DNA of 5,374 nucleotides, taken from positions 1 to 5,374 of the forward strand of contig CAMTFT010000157.1 of assembly GCA_947071365.1 (NCBI GenBank), read 5' to 3'. The notes beneath the pieces were generated by a model that saw nothing but the letters and a program-made list of their open reading frames with translations, was not told the origin of the DNA and did not search any database. This stretch comes from an uncultured bacterium. Lineage in GTDB: Bacteria > Bacillota > Clostridia > Lachnospirales > Lachnospiraceae. Both the position numbers and the translations under genes were made by a program. Shown in pieces: positions 1 through 5,374 of the stretch (its first letter is position 1; each line of letters opens with the position of its first letter).

Positions 1-73
1 AGTAATCATTCCGGATACAGGCGCGATGTATGCCTGGCCTGTTGCGGTAGATCCGGGAAAGGAAGATATGTCC
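1..73. other. Leader upstream of hisZ, no supportable gene
   Basis: This short stretch precedes the hisZ start. The hisZ frame is open from base 2, so a longer N-terminus cannot be formally excluded. However, the peptide it would add does not resemble the start of a HisZ or HisRS protein. A 6-bp inverted repeat (CCGGAT at 11-16, ATCCGG at 51-56) is present but too widely spaced to be convincing. I see no promoter, T-box or riboswitch element. The operon promoter and any histidine-responsive leader probably lie upstream of the window. Confidence 0.4.
58..65 (+). promoter_or_regulatory. Ribosome binding site deciding the hisZ start
   Basis: AAAGGAAG is the best Shine-Dalgarno match near the start of hisZ. 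It lies 8 nt before the ATG at 74 but only 2 nt before the ATG at 68, which favours 74. The ATG at 26 has no comparable site. Confidence 0.6.
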
Positions 74-1252
74 ATGCAGAAGATTTTACATACGCCGGAG
101 GGTGTCAGAGATATTTACAGCAGAGAATGCGAGCAGAAGCTGGCGCTTCAGGAAAAGCTTCATACGGCGATCAAATCCTACGGCTATCACGATATTGAGA
201 CGCCGACCTTCGAATATTTCGATGTGTTCAGCAAGGAGATCGGCACGATCCCCTCAAGAGAGCTGTACAAGTTTTTTGACCGGGAGGGAGAGACGCTGGT
301 GCTGCGCCCCGATTTCACCCCTTCGATCGCCAGGGCTGCGGCAAAATATTTTCTCAATGAAAATATGGCGATCCGCCTGACATACCTGGGCAATACGTTC
401 ATCAACAATTCAAGCTATCAGGGACGGTTAAAGGAGACGACTCAGATCGGCGGCGAGCTGATCGGGGATGACAGCGCGGACGCTGATGCGGAGGTTATTG
501 CGCTGGTGGTTCAGATGCTCCGTCTGGCCGGCCTTCAGGAATTTCAGATCAGCATTGGCCATGTGGGGTTTTTCCATGCGCTGGCACAGGAAGCCGGGCT
601 GGAGGAAGCAGTCATAGATGAGCTGAAAGAGCTGATCACGAATAAGAATACCTTCGGTGTCCAGAAGCTCTTATCGAGACAGAGCATCAGTGATGAGCTG
701 AAGGAAGCCTTCGCGTCGCTGACGGGCCTGTTCGGCACGGAGGAGGCGATCGAACGGGCAGAGCAGCTCACGAAGAATCCGGCTGCGCTGGCAGCCCTTG
801 ACCGCCTCAGCAGCATATGGAATACGCTGAAACTTTACGGCGTGTCAAAATACGTATCCTTCGATCTTGGAATGCTCAGCCGGTATATGTACTACACGGG
901 AATCATTTTCCGGGGCTATACCTTCGGCACCGGGGACGCTGTGATAAAGGGCGGACGGTATGACGGACTGCTGGGACATTTCGGAAAGGACGCTCCGGCT
1001 GTGGGATTTGTGGCGGTTATCGACCAGCTTTTAAGCGCGCTGTCGAGACAGAATGTGACCCAGAAAATAGAGGGAAGCCACTGCATGATCATCTATGAGA
1101 GCGGAAAGCAGGCTGAGGCGATCGAGAAGGCATCAGAGCTTCGCGGCAAAGGCATTGATGTGGAGCTGGTGCGCATCACACCGCAGCGCATGCGGGAGGA
1201 CTGCCGGAATTACGCGAGGGCAGTGTCCTGCACGCTTGTTGTTGAATTATAA
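74..1252 (+). CDS. hisZ: ATP phosphoribosyltransferase regulatory subunit HisZ
   Basis: HisZ is a catalytically inactive paralogue of histidyl-tRNA synthetase. It pairs with short-form HisG in the cytoplasm to activate the first step of histidine synthesis and to mediate feedback inhibition by histidine. From the ATG at 74 the protein has 392 residues, normal for the family. The class II synthetase fold is visible: the N-terminal HTPEGVRDIY segment, a motif-2-like LRPDFTPSIAR (about residues 77-87), GGRYDGLL (293-300) and a motif-3-like GFVAVIDQLL (311-320). Where HisRS has RGLDYYTG, this protein reads SRYMYYTG (269-276). The catalytic arginine region is therefore lost, which argues for HisZ over HisRS. 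The C-terminus keeps only a short remnant in place of a full anticodon-binding domain. The gene is followed 15 nt later by hisG, its obligate partner. ATG 68 is an alternative start; ATG 26 is less likely. Confidence 0.95.
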   Translation: MQKILHTPEGVRDIYSRECEQKLALQEKLHTAIKSYGYHDIETPTFEYFDVFSKEIGTIPSRELYKFFDREGETLVLRPDFTPSIARAAAKYFLNENMAIRLTYLGNTFINNSSYQGRLKETTQIGGELIGDDSADADAEVIALVVQMLRLAGLQEFQISIGHVGFFHALAQEAGLEEAVIDELKELITNKNTFGVQKLLSRQSISDELKEAFASLTGLFGTEEAIERAEQLTKNPAALAALDRLSSIWNTLKLYGVSKYVSFDLGMLSRYMYYTGIIFRGYTFGTGDAVIKGGRYDGLLGHFGKDAPAVGFVAVIDQLLSALSRQNVTQKIEGSHCMIIYESGKQAEAIEKASELRGKGIDVELVRITPQRMREDCRNYARAVSCTLVVEL

Positions 1253-1256
1253 GGAG
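1251..1256 (+). promoter_or_regulatory. hisG ribosome binding site overlapping the hisZ stop
   Basis: AAGGAG begins inside the hisZ TAA stop codon and lies 11 nt before the hisG ATG. This layout suits translational coupling of the two subunits of one enzyme complex. Confidence 0.65.
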
Positions 1257-1267
1257 TCTGGAATACC

Positions 1268-1918
1268 ATGAAAAATGAAGAGAGATATCTGACATTTGCC
1301 CTGACAAAGGGGCGGCTTGCGAAAAAGACGATGGAGCTGTTCGAGCAGATTGGGATCTCCTGCGAGGAGATGAAGGACCCGGACTCCCGCAGGCTGATTT
1401 TTGTAAATGAAGACCTTAAGCTCAGGTTTTTCCTGGCCAAGGGGCCGGATGTGCCCACGTATGTGGAATACGGCGCGGCGGATATCGGGATCGTCGGCCG
1501 GGATACGATACAGGAGGAAGGGCGCAAGGTGTATGAGGTGCTGGATCTGGGCTTTGGAAAGTGCCGCATGTGTGTCTGCGGCCCGGAATCCGCCAGAGAA
1601 AAGCTGAACGGTCAGGAGCTGATACGTGTCGCAACGAAATATCCGCATATCGCAAAGGATTATTTCTATAATCAGAAGAATCAGACGGTGGAGATCATTA
1701 AACTGAACGGCTCCATCGAGCTGGCTCCCATCGTGGGACTTTCAGAGGTCATCGTTGATATCGTGGAGACAGGCTCCACGCTGCGGGAGAACGGGCTTGT
1801 GGTGCTCGAGGAGGTCTGCCCGCTGTCTGCCAGAGTCGTGGTGAACCCGGTGAGCATGCGGATGGAAAATGAGAGAATCACGAAACTTCTGTCGAGACTG
1901 AACCAGGTACTTTTGTGA
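1268..1918 (+). CDS. hisG: ATP phosphoribosyltransferase catalytic subunit, short form (HisG-S)
   Basis: HisG condenses ATP with phosphoribosyl pyrophosphate to give phosphoribosyl-ATP, the committed step of histidine synthesis. At 216 residues this is the short form, which lacks the C-terminal regulatory ACT-like domain of about 80 residues found in long HisG and therefore needs HisZ, encoded just upstream. Visible motifs are ALTKGRL (11-17), ADIGIVGRD (71-79) and the family signature at 151-172. The signature includes E151, G157, S159, D164 and the PRPP-binding TGSTL (168-172), and I find no deviation from its conserved positions. The start at 1268 is supported by AAGGAG at 1251-1256. The gene ends in TGA, followed by a 97-nt spacer before hisD. 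Confidence 0.97.
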   Translation: MKNEERYLTFALTKGRLAKKTMELFEQIGISCEEMKDPDSRRLIFVNEDLKLRFFLAKGPDVPTYVEYGAADIGIVGRDTIQEEGRKVYEVLDLGFGKCRMCVCGPESAREKLNGQELIRVATKYPHIAKDYFYNQKNQTVEIIKLNGSIELAPIVGLSEVIVDIVETGSTLRENGLVVLEEVCPLSARVVVNPVSMRMENERITKLLSRLNQVLL

Positions 1919-1928
1919 GCGGCTGATA

Positions 1929-1955
1929 TCCCGGACAGATATTTTTGTAAATGAG
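1929..1955 (+). repeat. Degenerate partial copy of an internal hisG segment
   Basis: Aligned without gaps to hisG 1384-1410 and its next base, this stretch matches at about 20 of 27 positions, including the 14-bp exact run ATTTTTGTAAATGA (1941-1954 against 1397-1410). Read in the matching frame it gives SRTDIFVNE before a stop; hisG residues 40-48 are SRRLIFVNE. A rough chance estimate for a 14-mer shared between this spacer and hisG is well below one in a thousand, although the run is AT-rich. Its origin as a duplication is inference. Confidence 0.35.
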
Positions 1956-1967
1956 TAATATTCCGGG

Positions 1968-1993
1968 CAAGTACTTTAGCGCGAAACTGATAT
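1968..1993 (+). repeat. Possible degenerate echo of the hisG 3' end
   Basis: This 26-bp stretch matches 1904-1929, which spans the hisG stop codon, at 19 of 26 positions, with exact 7-bp runs GTACTTT and CTGATAT. Read as codons it ends Q-V-L-stop, and hisG ends Q-V-L-L-stop. Alone it could be chance. It gains weight because the hisD 3' end is clearly repeated in the next spacer. Confidence 0.3.
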
Positions 1994-2002
1994 ATTGGAT
2001 AA

Positions 2003-2008
2003 GAGGAG
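2003..2008 (+). promoter_or_regulatory. hisD ribosome binding site
   Basis: GAGGAG lies 7 nt before the ATG at 2016 and sets that codon as the hisD start, rather than the upstream in-frame TTG at 1995. Confidence 0.75.
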
Positions 2009-2015
2009 TAGGAAA

Positions 2016-3311
2016 ATGCAGATCGTAAGGTTAACGAATGAGACGAAGAAGAATATTCTGGAGCAGCTTTTGAAACGAAGCCCTTCCAGCTACCAGGGCT
2101 TTGAAGAGCGGGTAAATGAGATCATACGGAATGTAATGGAAAAAGGCGACGAGGCCGTCTTTGCATATACGAAGCAGTTTGATGGCGTATCGGTAACACC
2201 GCAGAACATCCGGATCACGGATGCGGAGATCGAAGAGGCGTACGGGCAGGTAGACAAGAATCTTCTGGAGGTCATCCGCAGATCCCTTGTCAATATCCGC
2301 AGCTACCATGAAAAACAGAAGCGTTACAGTTGGTTCGACAGCACGGAAAACGGCACGATGCTGGGACAGAAGATCACACCGCTGGCTACGGTGGGCGTGT
2401 ACGTGCCAGGCGGAAAGGCGGTATACCCTTCCTCTGTACTGATGAATGTTGTGCCGGCAAAGGTGGCAGGAGTGGATCGCGTCGTGATGACGACCCCTCC
2501 CGGCAGGGATGGCAAAATTCCAGCTTCTACGCTGGTGGCAGCCCATGAGGCGGGTGTCGATGAGATCTATAAGGTGGGCGGCGCTCAGGCAATTGCGGCT
2601 CTTGCGTTTGGAACAGAGAGTATCCCGAAGGCGGATAAGGTGACTGGCCCTGGAAATATTTACGTGGCTCTGGCAAAAAAGGCGGTCTACGGCCATGTCA
2701 GCATTGATTCCGTTGCCGGGCCGAGTGAGATCCTTGTGCTGGCGGATGAAACTGCCAACCCGCGGTATGTGGCAGCAGACCTGCTTTCCCAGGCGGAGCA
2801 TGACGAGATGGCCTCAGCCATTCTGGTGACGACCAGCGAAGAGCTGGCAAAGGCTGTTTCCGCGGAGATCGACGGCTTTTTGAAAACGCTTTCCAGGGCA
2901 GAGATCATTCAGAAGTCCCTGGATCAGTACGGCTTTATCCTGCTGGCAGACAGCATGGCAGACGGAATCGACGCAGTGAATGCCATCGCTTCTGAGCATC
3001 TGGAGATCGTGACAAAAGATGCCTTCCAGGTGATGACGAAGATCAGAAATGCCGGAGCCATCTTCATCGGTGAATACAGCAGCGAGCCACTGGGAGATTA
3101 TTTTGCGGGGCCGAACCACATTCTTCCGACGAACGGGACGGCAAAATTCTTCTCACCGCTGTCTGTGGATGATTTCGTCAAAAAGTCAAGTATCGTGTAT
3201 TATTCCAGAGAGGCGCTGGAGCCGATACATGAGGATATTATTGCATTTGCGGAGGCAGAGCAGCTTACGGCGCACGCAAATTCCATCAGGGTGCGATTCG
3301 AGGAGAAATAA
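2016..3311 (+). CDS. hisD: Histidinol dehydrogenase
   Basis: HisD is the cytoplasmic zinc enzyme that oxidises L-histidinol through the aldehyde to L-histidine with two NAD+, the last two steps of the pathway. From the ATG at 2016 it has 431 residues, the usual length. Visible elements are YVPGGKAVYPSS (about 129-140), GPGNIYVA (211-218) and the family signature at about 230-263 containing SQAEHD. Residues expected for zinc binding and catalysis are present: Q259 and H262, the E327-H328 pair, D361, H368 in AGPNH, and H420 near the C-terminus. They sit at or one residue from the positions known in E. coli HisD, so the enzyme should be active. The last 37 bases of the gene, including the stop, are the first unit of a three-copy tandem repeat that continues towards hisB. 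Confidence 0.97.
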   Translation: MQIVRLTNETKKNILEQLLKRSPSSYQGFEERVNEIIRNVMEKGDEAVFAYTKQFDGVSVTPQNIRITDAEIEEAYGQVDKNLLEVIRRSLVNIRSYHEKQKRYSWFDSTENGTMLGQKITPLATVGVYVPGGKAVYPSSVLMNVVPAKVAGVDRVVMTTPPGRDGKIPASTLVAAHEAGVDEIYKVGGAQAIAALAFGTESIPKADKVTGPGNIYVALAKKAVYGHVSIDSVAGPSEILVLADETANPRYVAADLLSQAEHDEMASAILVTTSEELAKAVSAEIDGFLKTLSRAEIIQKSLDQYGFILLADSMADGIDAVNAIASEHLEIVTKDAFQVMTKIRNAGAIFIGEYSSEPLGDYFAGPNHILPTNGTAKFFSPLSVDDFVKKSSIVYYSREALEPIHEDIIAFAEAEQLTAHANSIRVRFEEK

Positions 3312-3385
3312 CTTAAATTCCATCAGGGTGCGTTTCGAAGAGAAATAATTTAATTTCAATCAGAGTGCATTTGGAAGAGAAATAA
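3275..3385 (+). repeat. Three-copy 37-bp tandem repeat of the hisD 3' end
   Basis: The units are 3275-3311 (end of hisD with its stop), 3312-3348 and 3349-3385. The period is exactly 37 bp with no bases between units. Units 1 and 2 differ at 4 of 37 positions, units 2 and 3 at 6, and units 1 and 3 at 10, so divergence rises with distance from hisD. Each unit read in its own register ends as a hisD-like tail: NSIRVRFEEK-stop, NSIRVRFEEK-stop and ISIRVHLEEK-stop. Because 37 is not a multiple of 3, the three tails lie in three different reading frames. Within the codon register, units 1 and 2 differ only at two synonymous third positions. There are no spacers, so this is not a CRISPR array. Confidence 0.95.
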
Positions 3386-3390
3386 TGCGG

Positions 3391-3395
3391 AAGGA
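3391..3395 (+). promoter_or_regulatory. Ribosome binding site deciding the hisB start
   Basis: AAGGA directly abuts the ATG at 3396, leaving no spacer, but lies 9 nt before the ATG at 3405. This favours 3405 as the hisB start. Confidence 0.6.
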
Positions 3396-3404
3396 ATGGA
3401 AAAC

Positions 3405-3992
3405 ATGAACAGAGTTGCAGAGGTTTGCAGGAACACAAAGGAAACGCAGATCCGTGTACGGCTGAATCTGGACGGGACGGGGCAGTACAGTGTGAACACC
3501 GGTGTCGGCTTTTTTGACCATATGCTGGAGGGTTTTGCCCGTCATGGGCTGTTTGACCTGGAGGTGACGGTGCAGGGAGACCTGCATGTGGACTGCCACC
3601 ATACGATAGAGGATACGGGGATCGTGCTGGGACAGGCGATCCGGGAAGCCGTGGGAGACAAGAAGGGAATCCGCAGGTACGGCAGCAGGATTCTGCCCAT
3701 GGATGAGGTGCTGGTGATCTGCGCGTTGGATCTGGGCGGCCGTCCGTATTACCGCTCTGACGTAGAGTTCCCCACAGAAAAGATCGGTGCAATGGATACG
3801 GAAATGGTGCGGGAATTTTTCTATGCGGTCTCTTATTCCGCCGCAATGAACCTGCATTTTAAGATGCTGGAGAGCGGCAACAGCCATCACATGGCGGAGG
3901 GCATGTTCAAAGCCTTCGCAAAGGCGCTGGATGAGGCCGTAAGCTTCGATGAAAGAATCACCGATGTCCTCTCCACGAAGGGGACGATTTGA
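3405..3992 (+). CDS. hisB: Imidazoleglycerol-phosphate dehydratase
   Basis: HisB removes water from imidazoleglycerol phosphate to form imidazoleacetol phosphate, using manganese in a large homo-oligomer. From the ATG at 3405 the protein has 195 residues, typical of the monofunctional bacterial enzyme; no histidinol-phosphatase domain is fused. The beginning, [13 protein letters not shown], is characteristic. Metal-binding and catalytic motifs are present: FFDHML (36-41), [10 protein letters not shown] (63-72), PMDE (98-101), the second histidine pair in [15 protein letters not shown] (161-175) and the terminal STKG (190-193). In the second signature EG replaces the more usual EA and a serine stands at the usual leading glycine; both changes look tolerable. 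ATG 3396 is an alternative start adding three residues. The hisB stop overlaps the hisIE ribosome binding site, so the two are probably coupled. Confidence 0.96.
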   Translation: MNRVAEVCRNTKETQIRVRLNLDGTGQYSVNTGVGFFDHMLEGFARHGLFDLEVTVQGDLHVDCHHTIEDTGIVLGQAIREAVGDKKGIRRYGSRILPMDEVLVICALDLGGRPYYRSDVEFPTEKIGAMDTEMVREFFYAVSYSAAMNLHFKMLESGNSHHMAEGMFKAFAKALDEAVSFDERITDVLSTKGTI

Positions 3993-3997
3993 GGAGG
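3991..3997 (+). promoter_or_regulatory. hisIE ribosome binding site overlapping the hisB stop
   Basis: GAGGAGG starts inside the hisB TGA and lies 6 nt before the ATG at 4004. It is the strongest Shine-Dalgarno sequence in the window and selects 4004 over the in-frame TTG at 3989. Confidence 0.8.
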
Positions 3998-4003
3998 CAC
4001 GAT

Positions 4004-4690
4004 ATGAAACAGAAAGAATTGCTGATACCGCTTTATCTGAAAAACGGCAAAGCCGTCTGTGGACTGAAAAATCAGACGGTATATGAGGACGGGGATGCAC
4101 TTCGTCTGGCAGCAGCGTACGACAACGCGGGGGCGGATGCGCTTCTCGTATTCGATTTGTCTTCGGGCGATGCGGAGCACGATGCTTCTATCGGGCTGAT
4201 AAAGCGAATTGCGCAGGCCGTGGACGTGCCGCTGTACGGAGGCGGCAATATTCGCCGGATGGAGGATGTCAAGAAGCTGATCTACGCCGGATGCCGCAAA
4301 GTATTTCTGAATTTTTCAAAAGAGGAAAATGTGGAACTTGCCCATGAGGTATCGGGCCGTTTCGGGGCGGAGAAGATACTGGCCTGCGTTGGTACCAGAG
4401 ATGAGCTTGCTGCTGCATGCGCCCATGATGAGCTGCTTGGCGGGATGGTGCTGCTGGATAAAGAGCTTGCCATACTAGGGAAAAAGGAATGCGCATCAGG
4501 ACGGGAAGCAGATGATCCATCATCCTCACTTTACTGCATGACGGATTCCTTTGACGTACCGCAATCGTATGAGCTTTTGAATACCGTCGGAATTTCAGGG
4601 ATCTGTGCATCAGAATTCATGGCTTCGGAATATAATATTATGGAAGCAAAGCACAGCCTTCTGGAAAAGGGAATTCCGGTCAATACGTAT
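4004..4690 (+). other. Degenerate HisF-like barrel domain of HisIE
   Basis: This is the coding part for roughly residues 1-229. HisF usually begins IPCLDV-K-(D/N)G-RVVKG with its first catalytic aspartate; here the segment is [13 protein letters not shown] without it. At the start of the second half, HisF has a strand ending in the second catalytic aspartate (VxxDAKR type); here the segment reads [10 protein letters not shown]. The second glycine-rich phosphate loop is not recognisable. A low-complexity linker (about residues 159-178, rich in D, S, E and K) stands where barrel elements would be. Domain boundaries are approximate and the assignment rests on motif recognition. Confidence 0.65.
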
Positions 4691-5314
4691 GAAGCCTCCC
4701 TTTCCTGGGAAGAGATTAAGACGAACAGTGACAACATGCTTCCTGTGGTGGTGCAGGATTACAAGACTCAGGAAGTGCTGATGGTGGCGTATATGAATCA
4801 GGAAGCCTTCGATATGACAGTGCGCACCGGGCGGATGACGTACTGGAGCCGCAGCAGGAATGAGCTCTGGGTAAAGGGACTGACCTCCGGGCATTTTCAG
4901 TATGTGAAGGAGCTGCGCATCGACTGTGACAATGATACGCTTCTGGCGAAGGTGTCCCAGGTGGGGGCTGCCTGCCATACGGGCAACAGGAGCTGCTTCT
5001 ACCGCACCATCATGAAGAAGGAGTACGACGAAACGAATCCGCTGAAGGTATTTGAGGATGTGTTCCATGTGATCTTGGACCGGAAGGAGCATCCGAAGGA
5101 AGGCTCCTATACGAATTACCTTTTCGACAAGGGAATCGACAAGATCCTGAAAAAGGTGGGCGAAGAGGCCACGGAGATCGTGATCGCGGCAAAAAACCCG
5201 GATCCGGAGGAGATCAAGTACGAGATCTCTGATTTTCTGTATCACATCATGGTGCTGATGGCGCAGCGCGGCGTATCCTGGGAAGATATTACAAAGGAGC
5301 TGGCACGCAGGTAA
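4004..5314 (+). CDS. hisIE: HisIE: phosphoribosyl-AMP cyclohydrolase / phosphoribosyl-ATP diphosphatase with N-terminal HisF-like domain
   Basis: This 436-residue protein is about twice the size of ordinary HisIE. Residues 1 to about 230 resemble a HisF/HisA beta-alpha barrel: [13 protein letters not shown] (8-20), [15 protein letters not shown] (31-45), a phosphate loop [11 protein letters not shown] (79-89) and a HisF-like end [15 protein letters not shown] (202-216). The catalytic aspartates of HisF seem absent, and its second half is shortened. The HisI domain (about 246-340) opens the adenine ring of phosphoribosyl-AMP. It keeps MTYWSRSR (278-285), the metal-binding DCDND (307-311), and C308, C324 and C331 for zinc. 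The HisE domain (about 347-436) is a MazG-like helical diphosphatase acting on phosphoribosyl-ATP, with GEEATE (386-391) and E407/D410 in EISDF. The two enzyme domains look active; a catalytic role for the barrel is doubtful. The gene lies 11 nt after hisB and is the last before the adapter junction. Confidence 0.94.
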   Translation: MKQKELLIPLYLKNGKAVCGLKNQTVYEDGDALRLAAAYDNAGADALLVFDLSSGDAEHDASIGLIKRIAQAVDVPLYGGGNIRRMEDVKKLIYAGCRKVFLNFSKEENVELAHEVSGRFGAEKILACVGTRDELAAACAHDELLGGMVLLDKELAILGKKECASGREADDPSSSLYCMTDSFDVPQSYELLNTVGISGICASEFMASEYNIMEAKHSLLEKGIPVNTYEASLSWEEIKTNSDNMLPVVVQDYKTQEVLMVAYMNQEAFDMTVRTGRMTYWSRSRNELWVKGLTSGHFQYVKELRIDCDNDTLLAKVSQVGAACHTGNRSCFYRTIMKKEYDETNPLKVFEDVFHVILDRKEHPKEGSYTNYLFDKGIDKILKKVGEEATEIVIAAKNPDPEEIKYEISDFLYHIMVLMAQRGVSWEDITKELARR

Positions 5315-5328
5315 AGAATGGTGTATAC

Positions 5329-5374
5329 CTGTCTCTTATACACATCTGACGCTGCCGACGACTTAATAGGTGTA
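5329..5374 (-). other. Illumina Nextera adapter contamination at the contig end
   Basis: Bases 5329-5347 are the 19-bp Tn5 mosaic end used in Nextera libraries. Bases 5348-5361 (GACGCTGCCGACGA) complete the reverse complement of the Nextera Read 1 adapter. Bases 5362-5369 (CTTAATAG) occupy the i5 index position; the reverse complement CTATTAAG is, from memory, Nextera XT index S518. Bases 5370-5374 (GTGTA) match the start of the flow-cell P5 adapter that follows the index. This is library-preparation sequence, not genomic DNA or a natural transposon. Confidence 0.98.

Larger units (their letters stand above)
1919..2015 (+). other. hisG-hisD spacer with imperfect hairpin and hisG-like echoes
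   Basis: This spacer contains an imperfect hairpin: CCCGGA (1930-1935) pairs with TCCGGG (1962-1967). After a 3-nt bulge, ATAT (1939-1942) pairs with ATAT (1958-1961) around a 15-nt loop. No T-run follows it, so an intrinsic terminator is unlikely; an mRNA processing or stability element is possible. The spacer also shares a 14-bp exact match with the interior of hisG and a weaker 26-bp match with the hisG 3' end, both described as repeat features. No convincing promoter is visible. TATATT at 1991-1996 could pass as a -10 box but has no matching -35 box. Confidence 0.4.

Noticed and set aside
26..73. N-terminal extension of hisZ from the ATG at 26
   Set aside because: The extra 16 residues do not resemble HisZ/HisRS, and the best ribosome binding site (58-65) is correctly spaced only for the ATG at 74.
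1..73. Histidine T-box or other riboswitch upstream of hisZ
   Set aside because: No T-box consensus or terminator/antiterminator pair is visible, and the available leader is too short.
1930..1967. Intrinsic terminator after hisG
   Set aside because: The stem is interrupted and no T-run follows; the downstream gene belongs to the same pathway.
1991..1996. TATATT as a -10 box for an internal hisD promoter
   Set aside because: There is no -35-like hexamer at suitable distance, and it would leave almost no leader before the ribosome binding site.
2031..2801. Long open frame on the - strand inside hisD (256 codons)
   Set aside because: It lies wholly antisense to a clearly functional hisD, its translation has no recognisable motifs, and it reads as a codon-bias shadow.
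3275..3385. CRISPR-like array
   Set aside because: The 37-bp units are directly adjacent without spacers, and the first is the coding end of hisD.
3313..4100. Open frames on the - strand across hisB (177 and 246 codons)
   Set aside because: They are antisense to hisB, rich in P, R, H and S as expected of shadow frames, and have no domain signature.
5329..5347. Tn5/IS50-type transposon end
   Set aside because: The mosaic end is followed by Read 1 adapter, index and P5 bases in library order, so it is a sequencing artefact.
1..5374. A previously undescribed defence, mobile or signalling system
   Set aside because: All intact genes are recognisable histidine-biosynthesis enzymes; the unusual features are repeats, a decayed domain and an adapter artefact.

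Overview
The window holds most of a histidine-biosynthesis operon, all genes on the + strand: hisZ, hisG, hisD, hisB and a multidomain hisIE. It ends in sequencing-adapter sequence. The separate HisZ with a short-form HisG, the strong AGGAG-type ribosome binding sites, the moderately high GC and the fused HisIE with an extra N-terminal barrel suggest an anaerobic Bacillota of the Clostridia, most like Lachnospiraceae. That placement is inference from gene architecture, not from a database match.

Layout. 1-73 is a short leader with no supportable gene. 74-1252 is hisZ, the regulatory subunit of ATP phosphoribosyltransferase. 1268-1918 is hisG, its short catalytic subunit. 1919-2015 is a 97-base spacer with an imperfect hairpin and degenerate echoes of hisG sequence. 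2016-3311 is hisD (histidinol dehydrogenase). 3275-3385 is a three-copy, 37-bp tandem repeat of the hisD 3' end: copy 1 is the real gene end and copies 2 and 3 fill most of the hisD-hisB spacer. 3405-3992 is hisB (imidazoleglycerol-phosphate dehydratase). 4004-5314 is hisIE with a degenerate HisF-like domain at its N-terminus. 5329-5374 is Nextera adapter, so biological sequence stops at about 5328, 14 bases after the hisIE stop.

How the genes work together. HisG with HisZ makes phosphoribosyl-ATP (step 1). The HisE and HisI domains hydrolyse it to phosphoribosyl-AMP and then open the ring to ProFAR (steps 2 and 3). HisB dehydrates imidazoleglycerol phosphate, and HisD carries out the final two oxidations to histidine. 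HisA, HisH/HisF, HisC and histidinol phosphatase are not in the window. The HisF-like part of HisIE appears to lack both catalytic aspartates, so it is unlikely to replace them. Tight spacing between hisZ and hisG (15 nt) and between hisB and hisIE (11 nt) supports one transcript.

The main oddities are the triplicated hisD tail (one copy per reading frame), a weaker echo of hisG in the preceding spacer, the decayed HisF-like barrel on HisIE, and the adapter artefact. I found no new defence, mobile or other exotic system.
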